A stretch of DNA of 45,079 nt from CAYXVF01 sp964468125. GTDB taxonomy: Bacteria; Myxococcota; XYA12-FULL-58-9; CAYXVF01. Position numbers and translations under genes: made by a program. The notes under the pieces were generated by a model. The model had not been told where the DNA came from. It was given only the letters and a program-made list of their open reading frames with translations, and ran no database searches. The stretch spans positions 1 to 45,079 of the forward strand of contig CAYXVF010000047.1 in the NCBI GenBank assembly GCA_964468125.1, written 5' to 3'. Position 1 is the first letter of the stretch. The number at the start of each line of letters is the position of its first letter. This document shows positions 1 to 7,636 of the stretch, in pieces.

Positions 1-3
1 ACT

Positions 4-138
4 AGGGTGCATCTCATTACCGATACCGGACAACACCGTTCGCCCCTTCGTCACCCTTCGTCAAGCTCAGGACGCGGCCTGAGCCGGCCGAAGGGACGAA
101 CGGTAAAACAGAGATCTGACGGTACTGAGATACACCCT
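4..138. repeat. MITE/REP-like element with nested inverted repeats
   Basis: Two nested pairs of inverted repeats are visible. The outer arms are 4-22 (AGGGTGCATCTCATTACCG) and 120-138, whose reverse complement matches at 17 of 19 positions. The inner arms are 35-50 (ACCGTTCGCCCCTTCG) and 89-104, matching at 15 of 16. A further 7-bp pair, GCTCAGG at 65-71 and CCTGAGC at 78-84, sits in the centre. The element encodes no protein and lies in the gap downstream of the minus-strand gene that ends at 212. This resembles a non-autonomous miniature transposable element carrying a REP-type palindrome. The true left end may lie outside the window, and I could not identify a target-site duplication. Confidence 0.55.
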
Positions 139-211
139 GGTGTCGTCTCAATCTCGTTTTTCGACCAGAGCGAAAGTATCGTTTTCACATGTCGACGAAA
201 GCGACAACATG

Positions 212-928
212 TCATATGCGCTGCAGCGTCACTCTGAGTGGCAGGTGGTCCGAGAGCTCGCTCCAGGGAGGGCCGTCGAGCAGGGTGGTCCCCTGGGGCG
301 CGAGATGGCGAACGTAGACCCGGTCGAGCTTGAACACGGGACGACGGGCGGGCCAGGTCTTGGGGTGCGCGGCGAGCTCACCAAAGGCGTTGACGAGCCC
401 GAGGTCACTCCGGACCACGGCGTCCATTCGGAGGTTCCAGTCGTTGAAGTCCCCAGCGAGGATCACCGGCTGGTGGGACGGGCAACGTTCGTCCAGAATC
501 CCGCCGATCGCCTTCAGCTGCCGGCGCCGCTGCCGCTGGTTCAGACCCAGGTGCACGTTCAAGACGTGCACGACACCGAGCGGCGTCTGCAGTTTGACGT
601 ACAGGGCGCCCCGGCGCTCGATCGGGTTGGTGGAGATGTCGAAGTTCTCGACCTCGATCGCGTCGTGACGGGTGAGGGTGGTGTTACCGTGGTGACCCAC
701 TTTCCGGTGCTTGTTGGGCTCGTAGTAGACGTTGTAGCCGAGTGACGTTGCGAGCTCGTTGCTCTGATGGTGGTCTTCGCCGTTCGCGTGGAACGCTTCC
801 TGGACCAAGACGATGTCGACCGGATGCTCGCGTAGCGCCTCGCGAACCCCTTGAAATGCGGTCTTTGAGCGCCCCGAGGCGCCCTTGCCTTTGCGAATGT
901 TGTAGGTGATGAGCTCGAGACCGTTCAT
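212..928 (-). CDS. endonuclease/exonuclease/phosphatase family protein
   Basis: This 238-residue protein belongs to the Mg-dependent EEP (DNase I-like) superfamily. Motifs appear in the expected order: TYNIRKGKG near the N-terminus, VLVQEAF (catalytic Glu), NVHLGLNQRQRRRQ, AGDFNDW (metal and catalytic Asp/Asn), KLDRVYV and the terminal SDHLPL (catalytic Asp-His). It has no signal peptide or membrane segment, so it is probably cytosolic. The open frame extends upstream to 1162, but that part is not EEP-like and overlaps hutU on the other strand, so I chose the ATG at 928 (MNGLELIT). The family includes nucleases, phosphodiesterases and phospholipases; the substrate cannot be told from sequence. 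It is transcribed divergently from hutU, with about 140 bp between them. Confidence 0.85.
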   Translation of the reverse strand: MNGLELITYNIRKGKGASGRSKTAFQGVREALREHPVDIVLVQEAFHANGEDHHQSNELATSLGYNVYYEPNKHRKVGHHGNTTLTRHDAIEVENFDISTNPIERRGALYVKLQTPLGVVHVLNVHLGLNQRQRRRQLKAIGGILDERCPSHQPVILAGDFNDWNLRMDAVVRSDLGLVNAFGELAAHPKTWPARRPVFKLDRVYVRHLAPQGTTLLDGPPWSELSDHLPLRVTLQRI

Positions 929-1021
929 TGCGCTTGTTATGATAGCGCCAATCCCCGCCGGAGGGGGAGTCCCCTTGACGGTTGGCAGCGGTTGGCATAG
1001 CGGCGGAACGGGCTGACTCGC

Positions 1022-1065
1022 TAGAATAAACGGTCTCGGATGAGACCGTCCGGGTCGTGGGAGAG
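1022..1065 (+). promoter_or_regulatory. hutUI leader: -10-like box and perfect palindrome
   Basis: A TAGAAT box at 1022-1027 is followed by a perfect 8-bp inverted repeat, ACGGTCTC (1030-1037) and GAGACCGT (1042-1049), with a 4-bp centre, and then by a GGGAGAG ribosome-binding site ending about five bases before the hutU ATG. No good -35 box is spaced correctly for TAGAAT; a TTGACG at 975-980 and a GTTGGCA direct repeat (981-987 and 991-997) lie further upstream. The position of the palindrome between a start-site-like box and the RBS suits a repressor operator or an RNA hairpin. This is inference. Confidence 0.35.
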
Positions 1066-1070
1066 ACACC

Positions 1071-2726
1071 ATGAGAAGACCAGAAATTCGGGCGCCGCGA
1101 GGCACGGAGAAGAGGTGTCGAGGATGGGTCCAAGAGGCCGCCCTGCGCATGCTCATGAACAACCTGGACCCGGAGGTCGCCGAGGCGCCGGAGGAGCTGG
1201 TCGTCTATGGCGGCACCGGCAAAGCCGCGCGCAACTGGAAGGCCTTTGAGGACATCGTCGCGACACTCAAAAAGCTCGGCGACGACGAGACGCTCCTCGT
1301 GCAATCGGGCAAGCCCGTGGCGGTTTTTCGCTCGCACCCCGATGCTCCCCGGGTGCTGATCGCCAACTCGAATCTCGTCGGCCGCTGGGCCAACTGGGAG
1401 CATTTTCGCGATCTCGAGGCGCGAGGCCTGATGATGTACGGCCAGATGACGGCGGGCTCCTGGATCTACATCGGCACCCAGGGGATCTTGCAGGGGACCT
1501 ATGAGACATTCATGGCGGCGGCACAGAAGCACTTCGGTACCGCCAACCTCGAAGGCCGCACGATCTTGACCGGCGGTCTCGGCGGAATGGGCGGCGCTCA
1601 GCCGCTCGCCGGAGCGATGGCGGGTGCCGCGATCTTGTGTGTGGAGGTCGATCCCCATCGGATTCAGCGCCGGCTCGAAACACGCTACCTCGACGAGGTC
1701 GCCGACGATCTCGACGACGCCCTCGCCCGTCTCGAGCGCGCGAAGCAAGAAGGGACCGGCCGCTCGATCGGAGTCCTCGGCAACTGCGCCGACGTCTACC
1801 CCGAGCTCTTGAAGCGCGAGGTCCATTTCGACCTCGTCACGGACCAGACGAGCGCCCACGACCCCCTCGGCGGCTACGTGCCGAATGGCATGAGCCTCGA
1901 GGACGCGCTCACCCTGCGGGAGGACAGCCCAGACGAATACGTGAAGCGCTCGATGGCCGCGATGGCCACCCATTGTCAGGCAATGGTCGGGATGCAGCGC
2001 GCGGGCATGCACGTCTTCGACTACGGCAACAACCTCCGAGGCCACGCTCTGGAAGTGGGCTACGACGACGCCTTCGCCTATCCGGGCTTTGTTCCTGCGT
2101 ACATTCGACCACTGTTTTGCGAAGGCTCGGGCCCTTTTCGCTGGGCTGCGCTCAGCGGGGATCCCGAGGACATTCGAGTGACCGACGACACCGTGAAAGC
2201 GCTGGTCGACCGGCCGGAGCTACAACGCTGGATCACCCTCGCCTCCGAGCGGGTGCAGTTTCAGGGCCTCCCGTCTCGCATTTGCTGGCTCAAATACGGC
2301 GAACGCGAACGGGTCGGTTTGGCCTTCAATGAGCTCGTCAAGAGCGGTCGCGTAAAGGCGCCGATCGTCATCGGCCGAGACCACCTCGACTGCGGCTCAG
2401 TCGCGAGCCCAAACCGCGAGACCGAGGCGATGAAGGATGGCTCGGATGCGGTCGCGGACTGGCCGATTTTGAACGCCATGATCAACGCCGTGAACGGAGC
2501 GAGCTGGGTGAGCTTTCACCACGGGGGCGGCGTCGGCATGGGCTATTCGCTCCACGCAGGGATGGTGATCGTTGCCGACGGCACGGACGAAGCAGCGGCG
2601 CGCTTGAGCCGTGTGCTTCAGAGCGACCCGGGGATGGGTGTGGTCCGACACTTCGACGCCGGCTACGAGGAAGCGGAAGCGACCGCACGGAAGCAGGGAG
2701 TGCGCATCCCAGGCTTCAACTACTAA
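1071..2726 (+). CDS. hutU: urocanate hydratase
   Basis: HutU adds water to urocanate to give 4-imidazolone-5-propionate, the second step of histidine breakdown, using tightly bound NAD+ as an electrophile. The 551-residue length is normal for the family. Characteristic stretches include GWVQEAALRMLMNNLDPEVA near the N-terminus, VVYGGTGKAARNW, the NAD-binding loop GGLGGMGGAQPLAGAM, the segment LPSRICWLKYGERER, and DCGSVASPNRETEAM followed by the glycine-rich HHGGGVGMGYS. The ATG start has a GGGAGAG site upstream, and the N-terminal RRPEIRAPRGTE is typical of urocanase. hutI begins one base after its stop codon, so the two are surely co-transcribed. hutH and hutG are not in the window. Confidence 0.97.
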   Translation: MRRPEIRAPRGTEKRCRGWVQEAALRMLMNNLDPEVAEAPEELVVYGGTGKAARNWKAFEDIVATLKKLGDDETLLVQSGKPVAVFRSHPDAPRVLIANSNLVGRWANWEHFRDLEARGLMMYGQMTAGSWIYIGTQGILQGTYETFMAAAQKHFGTANLEGRTILTGGLGGMGGAQPLAGAMAGAAILCVEVDPHRIQRRLETRYLDEVADDLDDALARLERAKQEGTGRSIGVLGNCADVYPELLKREVHFDLVTDQTSAHDPLGGYVPNGMSLEDALTLREDSPDEYVKRSMAAMATHCQAMVGMQRAGMHVFDYGNNLRGHALEVGYDDAFAYPGFVPAYIRPLFCEGSGPFRWAALSGDPEDIRVTDDTVKALVDRPELQRWITLASERVQFQGLPSRICWLKYGERERVGLAFNELVKSGRVKAPIVIGRDHLDCGSVASPNRETEAMKDGSDAVADWPILNAMINAVNGASWVSFHHGGGVGMGYSLHAGMVIVADGTDEAAARLSRVLQSDPGMGVVRHFDAGYEEAEATARKQGVRIPGFNY

Positions 2727-2727
2727 C

Positions 2728-3981
2728 ATGCGCCAATCGCGAACCTTCTACCACGGGATTTCCCACCTCGTTCAGCCCCACGCGGACGAGGGCTCTACTG
2801 AAACGCCGGTCAGTCTCACCTCTGACGCAGCCCTGATCGTGGAAGGCACCCGCATCGTCGCAGCGGGACCCCGCGAGATGGTCGAGCTCGCGCCGGAGTA
2901 TAAGGGCGCGGAACCGGTGGATTTGGGCGGCCGGGCCGTGATCCCGAGCTTCGTAGACAGCCACACGCACCTCGTTTTCGGCGAGGAGCGGATCGACGAG
3001 ATGGCGAGGCGCGCGCGCGGCGAGAGTTATCAGCAGATCGCGGCGGCGGGCGGTGGCATCATGAGCTCGGCGGCGTCGATCGACTCCCACTCAGTGGATA
3101 GCTTGGTGGCCTTGGCCGTGAAGCGCGCAGATCGCATGCTCTCGCGCGGCACGACGACTCTAGAAGTCAAGACCGGCTATGGTATGCGCACCGAGCTCGA
3201 GCTTCGGATGGTCGAGGTCATCGAAGCGCTGACAACCGCCCTCTTCCAAGACGTCCGTGGCACCCTTCTCGCTCACGTGCTCCCGCCCGAATCCCGCCAC
3301 CCGGACAAACGCGCGGACTATATCGATCGCTTCATGAACGAGGTCATGGAGCCCGTGGCCAAGCGCGGTGTGCTCCACCACTTTGACTGCTTCGTCGACC
3401 GCGGTGCCTTTACCGTCAACGAGGCAAGAAGTCTCGGCATCAGCGCGAAGGAGCTCGGTTGGCGCTTGAAGTACCACGTCGAGCAGTTCGAGGAGGACGG
3501 CGGCGCGGCGCTGTGCGCCGAGCTCGGCGCGCTCTCCGCAGATCACCTGGAATGCGTGGGGCAAGAATCGCGCGTGCTCTTGGGTCAGGCCGGGGTCGTC
3601 GCAACGATACTCCCCGGCTGTAGCGCCTTCCTCGGCGCGGGCTGGGCCAACGGACGTGCGCTCAGGGATGCGGGCTGCGAGGTGGCCGTAGCCACGGACT
3701 ACAATCCAGGATCGGCGCACGTAGCCGACTTGGGTCTCTGCGGTACCCTCGCCGCCACTCAATGTGGCCTCTCCTTCGAGGAGGCCCTCTGGGGCATCAC
3801 CCGCGGTGGAGCGAAGGCACTCGCTCTGCAAGACCGCGGGCGTCTCGTCCCGGGTGAACGGGCGGATTTTCTCGTTCTCGACCATGCGGACTGGCGGGCG
3901 GTGTTCTACCACCTGGGTGAGGCACCGATCGCCGCCGTCGTGCTCGAAGGTGAGGTCGCCCGGGGCGCGCTCCCGCGCTAG
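2728..3981 (+). CDS. hutI: imidazolonepropionase
   Basis: HutI hydrolyses 4-imidazolone-5-propionate to N-formimino-glutamate, the step after urocanase. It is an amidohydrolase-fold metalloenzyme of 417 residues. The metal-binding DSHTHLVF motif is followed by the family signature RARGESYQQIAAAGGGI. Later come LAHVLPPE, the KYHVEQF metal histidine, SADHLE and the ATDYNPGS aspartate motif, so all active-site regions are present. The frame is open further upstream, but that would overlap hutU; the ATG at 2728, one base after the hutU stop, is the family-like start. The gene converges on the response-regulator gene ending at 3985 with only three bases between. I see no stem-loop terminator in that gap. 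Confidence 0.96.
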   Translation: MRQSRTFYHGISHLVQPHADEGSTETPVSLTSDAALIVEGTRIVAAGPREMVELAPEYKGAEPVDLGGRAVIPSFVDSHTHLVFGEERIDEMARRARGESYQQIAAAGGGIMSSAASIDSHSVDSLVALAVKRADRMLSRGTTTLEVKTGYGMRTELELRMVEVIEALTTALFQDVRGTLLAHVLPPESRHPDKRADYIDRFMNEVMEPVAKRGVLHHFDCFVDRGAFTVNEARSLGISAKELGWRLKYHVEQFEEDGGAALCAELGALSADHLECVGQESRVLLGQAGVVATILPGCSAFLGAGWANGRALRDAGCEVAVATDYNPGSAHVADLGLCGTLAATQCGLSFEEALWGITRGGAKALALQDRGRLVPGERADFLVLDHADWRAVFYHLGEAPIAAVVLEGEVARGALPR

Positions 3982-3984
3982 GAC

Positions 3985-4422
3985 TCAGGGAGAGCTCGGC
4001 CTGGCCAACGCAGGCAAGAGCGTGGTGCAGATGCGCGTGACCTCTGGCGCTTGTACCGGCTTGGTGAGGTAGGCGTTTGCTCCGAGCTGCATCGCGCGGC
4101 TCTTGTCTGTTTCCGAGCCCTCGGTTGTGAGCACGATGATGGGGACCTGTTGGTCCGCATGACGAATCATGGAGAGCAGCTTGAACCCGTCCATCAGCGG
4201 CATGTTGATGTCGGTGATGATGAGGTCGTAGGAGCGCTCCTGCACCAGGCGCAATGCTTCGAGCCCGTCGGCCGCCTCTTCCGTGGTCACGCCGCGAAGG
4301 CGACGAAGGGTATAGACCAGCAGATGGCGCATGGTCTTCGAGTCTTCGACGATGAGGATGGTGTGCTGAATCGCAAAACCTCGACGCGCAGCCACCTCCC
4401 TCGAGACGGCCGCGGGCAGCAA
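3985..4422 (-). CDS. CheY-like single-domain response regulator
   Basis: This protein (up to 145 residues) is essentially one receiver domain. It has the acidic pair in ILIVEDS, the phospho-acceptor Asp in LIITDINMPLMDG, the Thr in LTTEGSE and the Lys in YLTKPVQAP, so it should be phosphorylatable. There is no output domain. It closely resembles its upstream neighbour (4423-4797), suggesting tandem duplication. The start is uncertain: the longest form uses a TTG at 4422 directly next to the neighbour's stop, while a GTG further in would remove seven residues of a non-conserved N-terminus. It is the last gene of the chemosensory operon and converges on hutI. The most likely phosphodonor is the CheA of the same operon (inference). 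Confidence 0.88.
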   Translation of the reverse strand: MLPAAVSREVAARRGFAIQHTILIVEDSKTMRHLLVYTLRRLRGVTTEEAADGLEALRLVQERSYDLIITDINMPLMDGFKLLSMIRHADQQVPIIVLTTEGSETDKSRAMQLGANAYLTKPVQAPEVTRICTTLLPALARPSSP

Positions 4423-4797
4423 CTACAGGTGTAGCAGCTCTTTGACCGTGTTGATCACGTGCGGGGCCTGGATCGGCTTTGTGATGTAGGCGTTCGCTCC
4501 GAGGGAGAGCGCTCGCTGCCGGTCTTCCTGAGCGCCTTCGGTCGTGATGATGACGATCGGTATCTCTTTGTGGTTGTCGTCCTTGCGAACCAAACTCACG
4601 AGCTTGAGACCATCCATTATCGGCATATTGATGTCCGTGATCAGAATGTTGAAGCGCCCCGCTTGGAGTTTTTTCAGCGCGTCGACCCCATCGTCAGCTT
4701 CGGTTACCGCGAGCGAGGGGATTCTGCGCAAAGCAAACACGATCAGCTGCCGCATCGTCGGGGAGTCTTCCACCACTAATGCTTGAAACTCAGCCAT
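4423..4797 (-). CDS. CheY-like single-domain response regulator
   Basis: A 124-residue stand-alone receiver domain. Conserved sites are E10/D11 in LVVEDS, phospho-acceptor D55 in ILITDINMP, the Thr pair in VIITTEG and the Lys in YITKPIQAP. The last part (HVINTVKELLHL) completes the final helix, so no output domain is attached and signalling must be by protein-protein contact. It shares the ITDINMP and ITKP-QAP segments with the downstream receiver, consistent with recent duplication. The start is the ATG at 4797. It follows the GAF-protein gene by about 18 bp and is probably a CheA target in the same operon (inference). Confidence 0.92.
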   Translation of the reverse strand: MAEFQALVVEDSPTMRQLIVFALRRIPSLAVTEADDGVDALKKLQAGRFNILITDINMPIMDGLKLVSLVRKDDNHKEIPIVIITTEGAQEDRQRALSLGANAYITKPIQAPHVINTVKELLHL

Positions 4798-4815
4798 CGA
4801 GATTCCACATCCTAG

Positions 4816-5649
4816 TCACGACGTGACGAGATCAATGAACCCTTGGATCGTGTTTAGTTTCCGTTTCGAGTCCGTGTAGAGCTTTGATGCGAACAAAGCC
4901 GTCGCCGCGTGTCCGGCCAGAAGGGTGAAAAGCTCATGATCAACACTAGCAAGACGCTTCTTTTGCCGCAAAAATTTGTAGATTGAGATAATCCCGATGA
5001 CCTGGTCCTTGATCTTGAGCGGGATACAGATCGCAGGCGATTCGAGAGCGACAGAGAGTCCGTCGATGTCGGTCACAAAGTGTGGGACACCGGACCCGAC
5101 GACCTCACCCACGGTACCGCTCTGCGTGATCCGATCGGTCGCGATGGTGAGCCCCTCGTTCACCAGAACTCGAAGGTCTTCCATCCCCTCCTCCACCATG
5201 GCTACCAGAAAGACCTCGGCGCCGATGAAGTTGAGGACCACCTCTGCAATGGCGCCTAGCACCTCGTCGAAGTCGAGGGTCGAGTGCAACTGGTAGCTCG
5301 CGACGTAAATGTTGAGCAGATTGTTATTCTCCTGCTCGATGGTCACGTAACGCTCAGCGAAGTCTCGATTCTCACGCTCCACCTCGCTGAAGCGCTCGAC
5401 GAGCTCGTTCTTTTCCGCTTCCAGCCTATGAACTTTCTGGAGCAATTCCTGGACGAGAGCGCGATCCGTGCCGCTCTGCTTGCGCTCGTTCTCCAGATCG
5501 GCCACTCGAAAGCGGAGGCGCTCGTTCTCCTTGAGGAGGTCTTCGGTGAACTCCGCCCCCTTCTTGAAGATCTGAAGGATCTCCTGCCGGGACGCGAGAG
5601 GATGCTCGACGCGGTCACCCTCCGCGTGCTTCGGGCGATCGTCACTCAC
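4816..5649 (-). CDS. coiled-coil and GAF domain protein
   Basis: A soluble 277-residue protein. Roughly residues 35-115 are Leu/Glu/Lys-rich with heptad-like spacing and should form a coiled coil; residues 120-255 match a GAF domain (STLDFDEVLGAIAEVVLNFIGAE at its start, an ICIPLKIKDQVIGIISIYK strand pair, and HELFTLLAGHAATALF near its end). There is no signal peptide, membrane helix, kinase or receiver domain. GAF domains bind small ligands or mediate dimer contacts; the ligand here is unknown. The GTG start has GGAG seven bases upstream. Lying between cheB and two cheY-like genes in an operon without an MCP, it could be a soluble input or a scaffold (inference). It lacks the conserved MCP hairpin tip. 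Confidence 0.85.
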   Translation of the reverse strand: MSDDRPKHAEGDRVEHPLASRQEILQIFKKGAEFTEDLLKENERLRFRVADLENERKQSGTDRALVQELLQKVHRLEAEKNELVERFSEVERENRDFAERYVTIEQENNNLLNIYVASYQLHSTLDFDEVLGAIAEVVLNFIGAEVFLVAMVEEGMEDLRVLVNEGLTIATDRITQSGTVGEVVGSGVPHFVTDIDGLSVALESPAICIPLKIKDQVIGIISIYKFLRQKKRLASVDHELFTLLAGHAATALFASKLYTDSKRKLNTIQGFIDLVTS

Positions 5650-5707
5650 CGTTCGACTCCTAGCACGACTCCAGCACGCGCTCTAGGGCTCGCTGCGCCA
5701 TCGCCCT

Positions 5708-6772
5708 TCATCCTTTTCCGGCCGAAAAACGAAGCGCCCTCTCGATGATCGCATCGAGGGGAAGAATCTCATCGATACAGCCGGTTTGAATCGCTTCCTT
5801 CGGCATCCCGAACACGATCGAGCTCTCCTGCGATTCCGCGACCGTGGTCGCACCGGCATGATGAAGCGAGCGAATCCCTTCACTTCCGTCTGCGCCCATA
5901 CCGGTCAGCACCATCCCCAGGACCGGCACCTTGCACTGAGCGGCTACCGTCTCGAAAAGCCGGTCCACCGATGGCACATAGCGATCGACTTCAATCGGAT
6001 CGAGAAGATGGATCTGAAGCCCGCCACTTTCGTTGGCGACGATCCCCATGTGTTGGCCTCCGGGGGCCACATACGCCCAACCGCCACTCACGGGCATTCC
6101 GTGCGATGCCTCGACGATGGTGATGGAGCTGATTCGGTTCAACCGTTCAGCAAAGGCCTTGGTGAATTTCGATGGCATGTGTTGCGATACGAGAAACGCG
6201 GTCCCTTCCTCTGGGTCCATTGCTCGGAAGAGTGTCTCGAGGGCAGGAGGTCCGCCAGTAGAGGAACCGATGCAGACCACTCGTTCGACCCGGCTGCTCG
6301 GACGCGGCGCTGGCATCTCGCCGCGTCGAGGGGACGGTTTGGAACGGCGCTCGGCCCGCCGCTTGAAGGGCATCATCTCGAGGTTTCGAACCGTGAGCGC
6401 CTTGCCGATCAACTCGTTGCGCAATGAAGTCAGATCCGGAGCGATGTGGTGGGTCGGTTTCGCAATGAAGTCGATCGCCCCGAGCTCGAGTGCTTGAAAC
6501 ACTTCCTGTTTACGACTGTGCGAGCTGATGACAATCACCGGCGTCGGCATTTTCGACATCAGCAGACGCAGAAAGGTAAACCCATCCATCTTGGGCATTT
6601 CGAGGTCGAGCGTGATGAGCTCGGGCTCGACCTGATCGAGCAGTTTCAGTGCATCTTCGCCGTCGCAGGCCTTCCCGACCACCTCGATCTCGGGATGGCT
6701 GTTCAGAATCTCGGAAATGGTCTGACGGTTGTAGGCGGAATCGTCCACCACCAACACGCGTAGCTTCGTCAT
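5708..6772 (-). CDS. cheB: chemotaxis protein-glutamate methylesterase/deamidase
   Basis: CheB removes methyl groups from receptor glutamates and deamidates glutamines, resetting receptor sensitivity; its receiver domain is activated by CheA. The 354-residue protein has an N-terminal receiver (D10/D11, phospho-acceptor about D56 in LITLDLEMP, Lys in FIAKPTH), a linker of about 30 basic and proline-rich residues, and a C-terminal esterase domain. The catalytic triad is visible: Ser about 171 in CIGSSTGGP, His about 198 in VSQHMPSKF and Asp about 295 in LTGMGADGSEG. It starts at an ATG three bases after the cheR stop, so adaptation enzymes are made together. No methyl-accepting receptor is encoded in the window. 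Confidence 0.96.
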   Translation of the reverse strand: MTKLRVLVVDDSAYNRQTISEILNSHPEIEVVGKACDGEDALKLLDQVEPELITLDLEMPKMDGFTFLRLLMSKMPTPVIVISSHSRKQEVFQALELGAIDFIAKPTHHIAPDLTSLRNELIGKALTVRNLEMMPFKRRAERRSKPSPRRGEMPAPRPSSRVERVVCIGSSTGGPPALETLFRAMDPEEGTAFLVSQHMPSKFTKAFAERLNRISSITIVEASHGMPVSGGWAYVAPGGQHMGIVANESGGLQIHLLDPIEVDRYVPSVDRLFETVAAQCKVPVLGMVLTGMGADGSEGIRSLHHAGATTVAESQESSIVFGMPKEAIQTGCIDEILPLDAIIERALRFSAGKG

Positions 6773-6775
6773 CAG

Positions 6776-7636
6776 TCAGCGACCCGGCTTGCGATACACA
6801 ATGTCATTCTCGAGCGGCACCAACTCGAACTCCGTCGATAGGTTCACGAGCGACTCGGAGTGCCCCAACAAAAGATAACCTCCAGGTCGCAACTTTCGAT
6901 GAAACATGGAGATCAATCGTTGTCGGCTCTCGGGTGAGAAGTAGATGATGACGTTCCGACAGAAAATGACGTCCACGCTGCCGATCAGGGCCATTGCCCC
7001 GTCGTCCATGAGATTCAGGTGACCGAAGCTCACCCGATCTCTAACCTCTTGCGCCAATCGGTAGGCGTTTCGCCCTTCCAGCTCGAAGTATCGATCGATG
7101 TAGCTCGCATCTGTCTGGCGGAAGGACGATTCGCGGAAAACCCCCTCCCGTGCGTGCTTCAGAACCTTTCTCGAAATGTCGTTGCCGAAGACGTCGAATC
7201 GAAACCCTTTCGCCGCCGGTACGTCGTTGAGAAGCATTGAGATGGTGTAGGGCTCCTCCCCCGTGGAGCAGCCCGCCGACCAAATTCTGATCCGCGAGCC
7301 GAGCTCCCTCTGCGCCATCACATCCGGGAGCACCTCCGAGGTGAACGCCTTGAGCTGGTAGGCTTCTCTAAAGAAATAGGTTTCGTTCGTCGTGATGCGC
7401 TCGACGATTTCGTCGAGCTCGCGCTCCGCTTCGCCTGAGTATTTGAGGAATCGATAGTATTCGCGAAACGAGTGGTGACCGAGAATCGGCAAGCGCGGCT
7501 GCAAGCGACGCACCACCAGATACTTGAAGCTTTCGCCGAAAAAGATTCCGCAATACTCGGTAATGAGATCGCGGATCAGGACGAACTCTTCGTCCGTCAT
7601 CTCGATCGCACGGCCGGTTCCAAAGCTCGTACTCAC
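6776..7636 (-). CDS. cheR: chemotaxis receptor glutamate methyltransferase
   Basis: CheR transfers methyl groups from SAM to receptor glutamates. The 286-residue protein shows the helical N-terminal domain (FVLIRDLITEYCGIFFGES, LQPRLPILGHHSFREYYRFL), the motif ITTNETYFFRE, the SAM-binding WSAGCSTGEEPYTISML, the family stretch FDVFGNDISRKVL, and VIFCRNVIIYFSPESRQRLI with LRPGGYLLLGHSESL. Length is normal for stand-alone CheR; there is no C-terminal TPR or pentapeptide-binding extension. It starts with GTG in a GTGA overlap with the stop of the upstream HEAT-repeat gene, so the two are likely translationally coupled, and it is followed three bases later by cheB. Confidence 0.96.
   Translation of the reverse strand: MSTSFGTGRAIEMTDEEFVLIRDLITEYCGIFFGESFKYLVVRRLQPRLPILGHHSFREYYRFLKYSGEAERELDEIVERITTNETYFFREAYQLKAFTSEVLPDVMAQRELGSRIRIWSAGCSTGEEPYTISMLLNDVPAAKGFRFDVFGNDISRKVLKHAREGVFRESSFRQTDASYIDRYFELEGRNAYRLAQEVRDRVSFGHLNLMDDGAMALIGSVDVIFCRNVIIYFSPESRQRLISMFHRKLRPGGYLLLGHSESLVNLSTEFELVPLENDIVYRKPGR

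Noticed and set aside
684..2045. 453-codon minus-strand frame over hutU
   Set aside because: Antisense to hutU and partly overlapping the EEP gene; no protein-like motif.
4816..5649. Calling the coiled-coil-GAF protein a methyl-accepting chemotaxis protein
   Set aside because: It has no membrane segment, no HAMP and no conserved MCP signalling tip.
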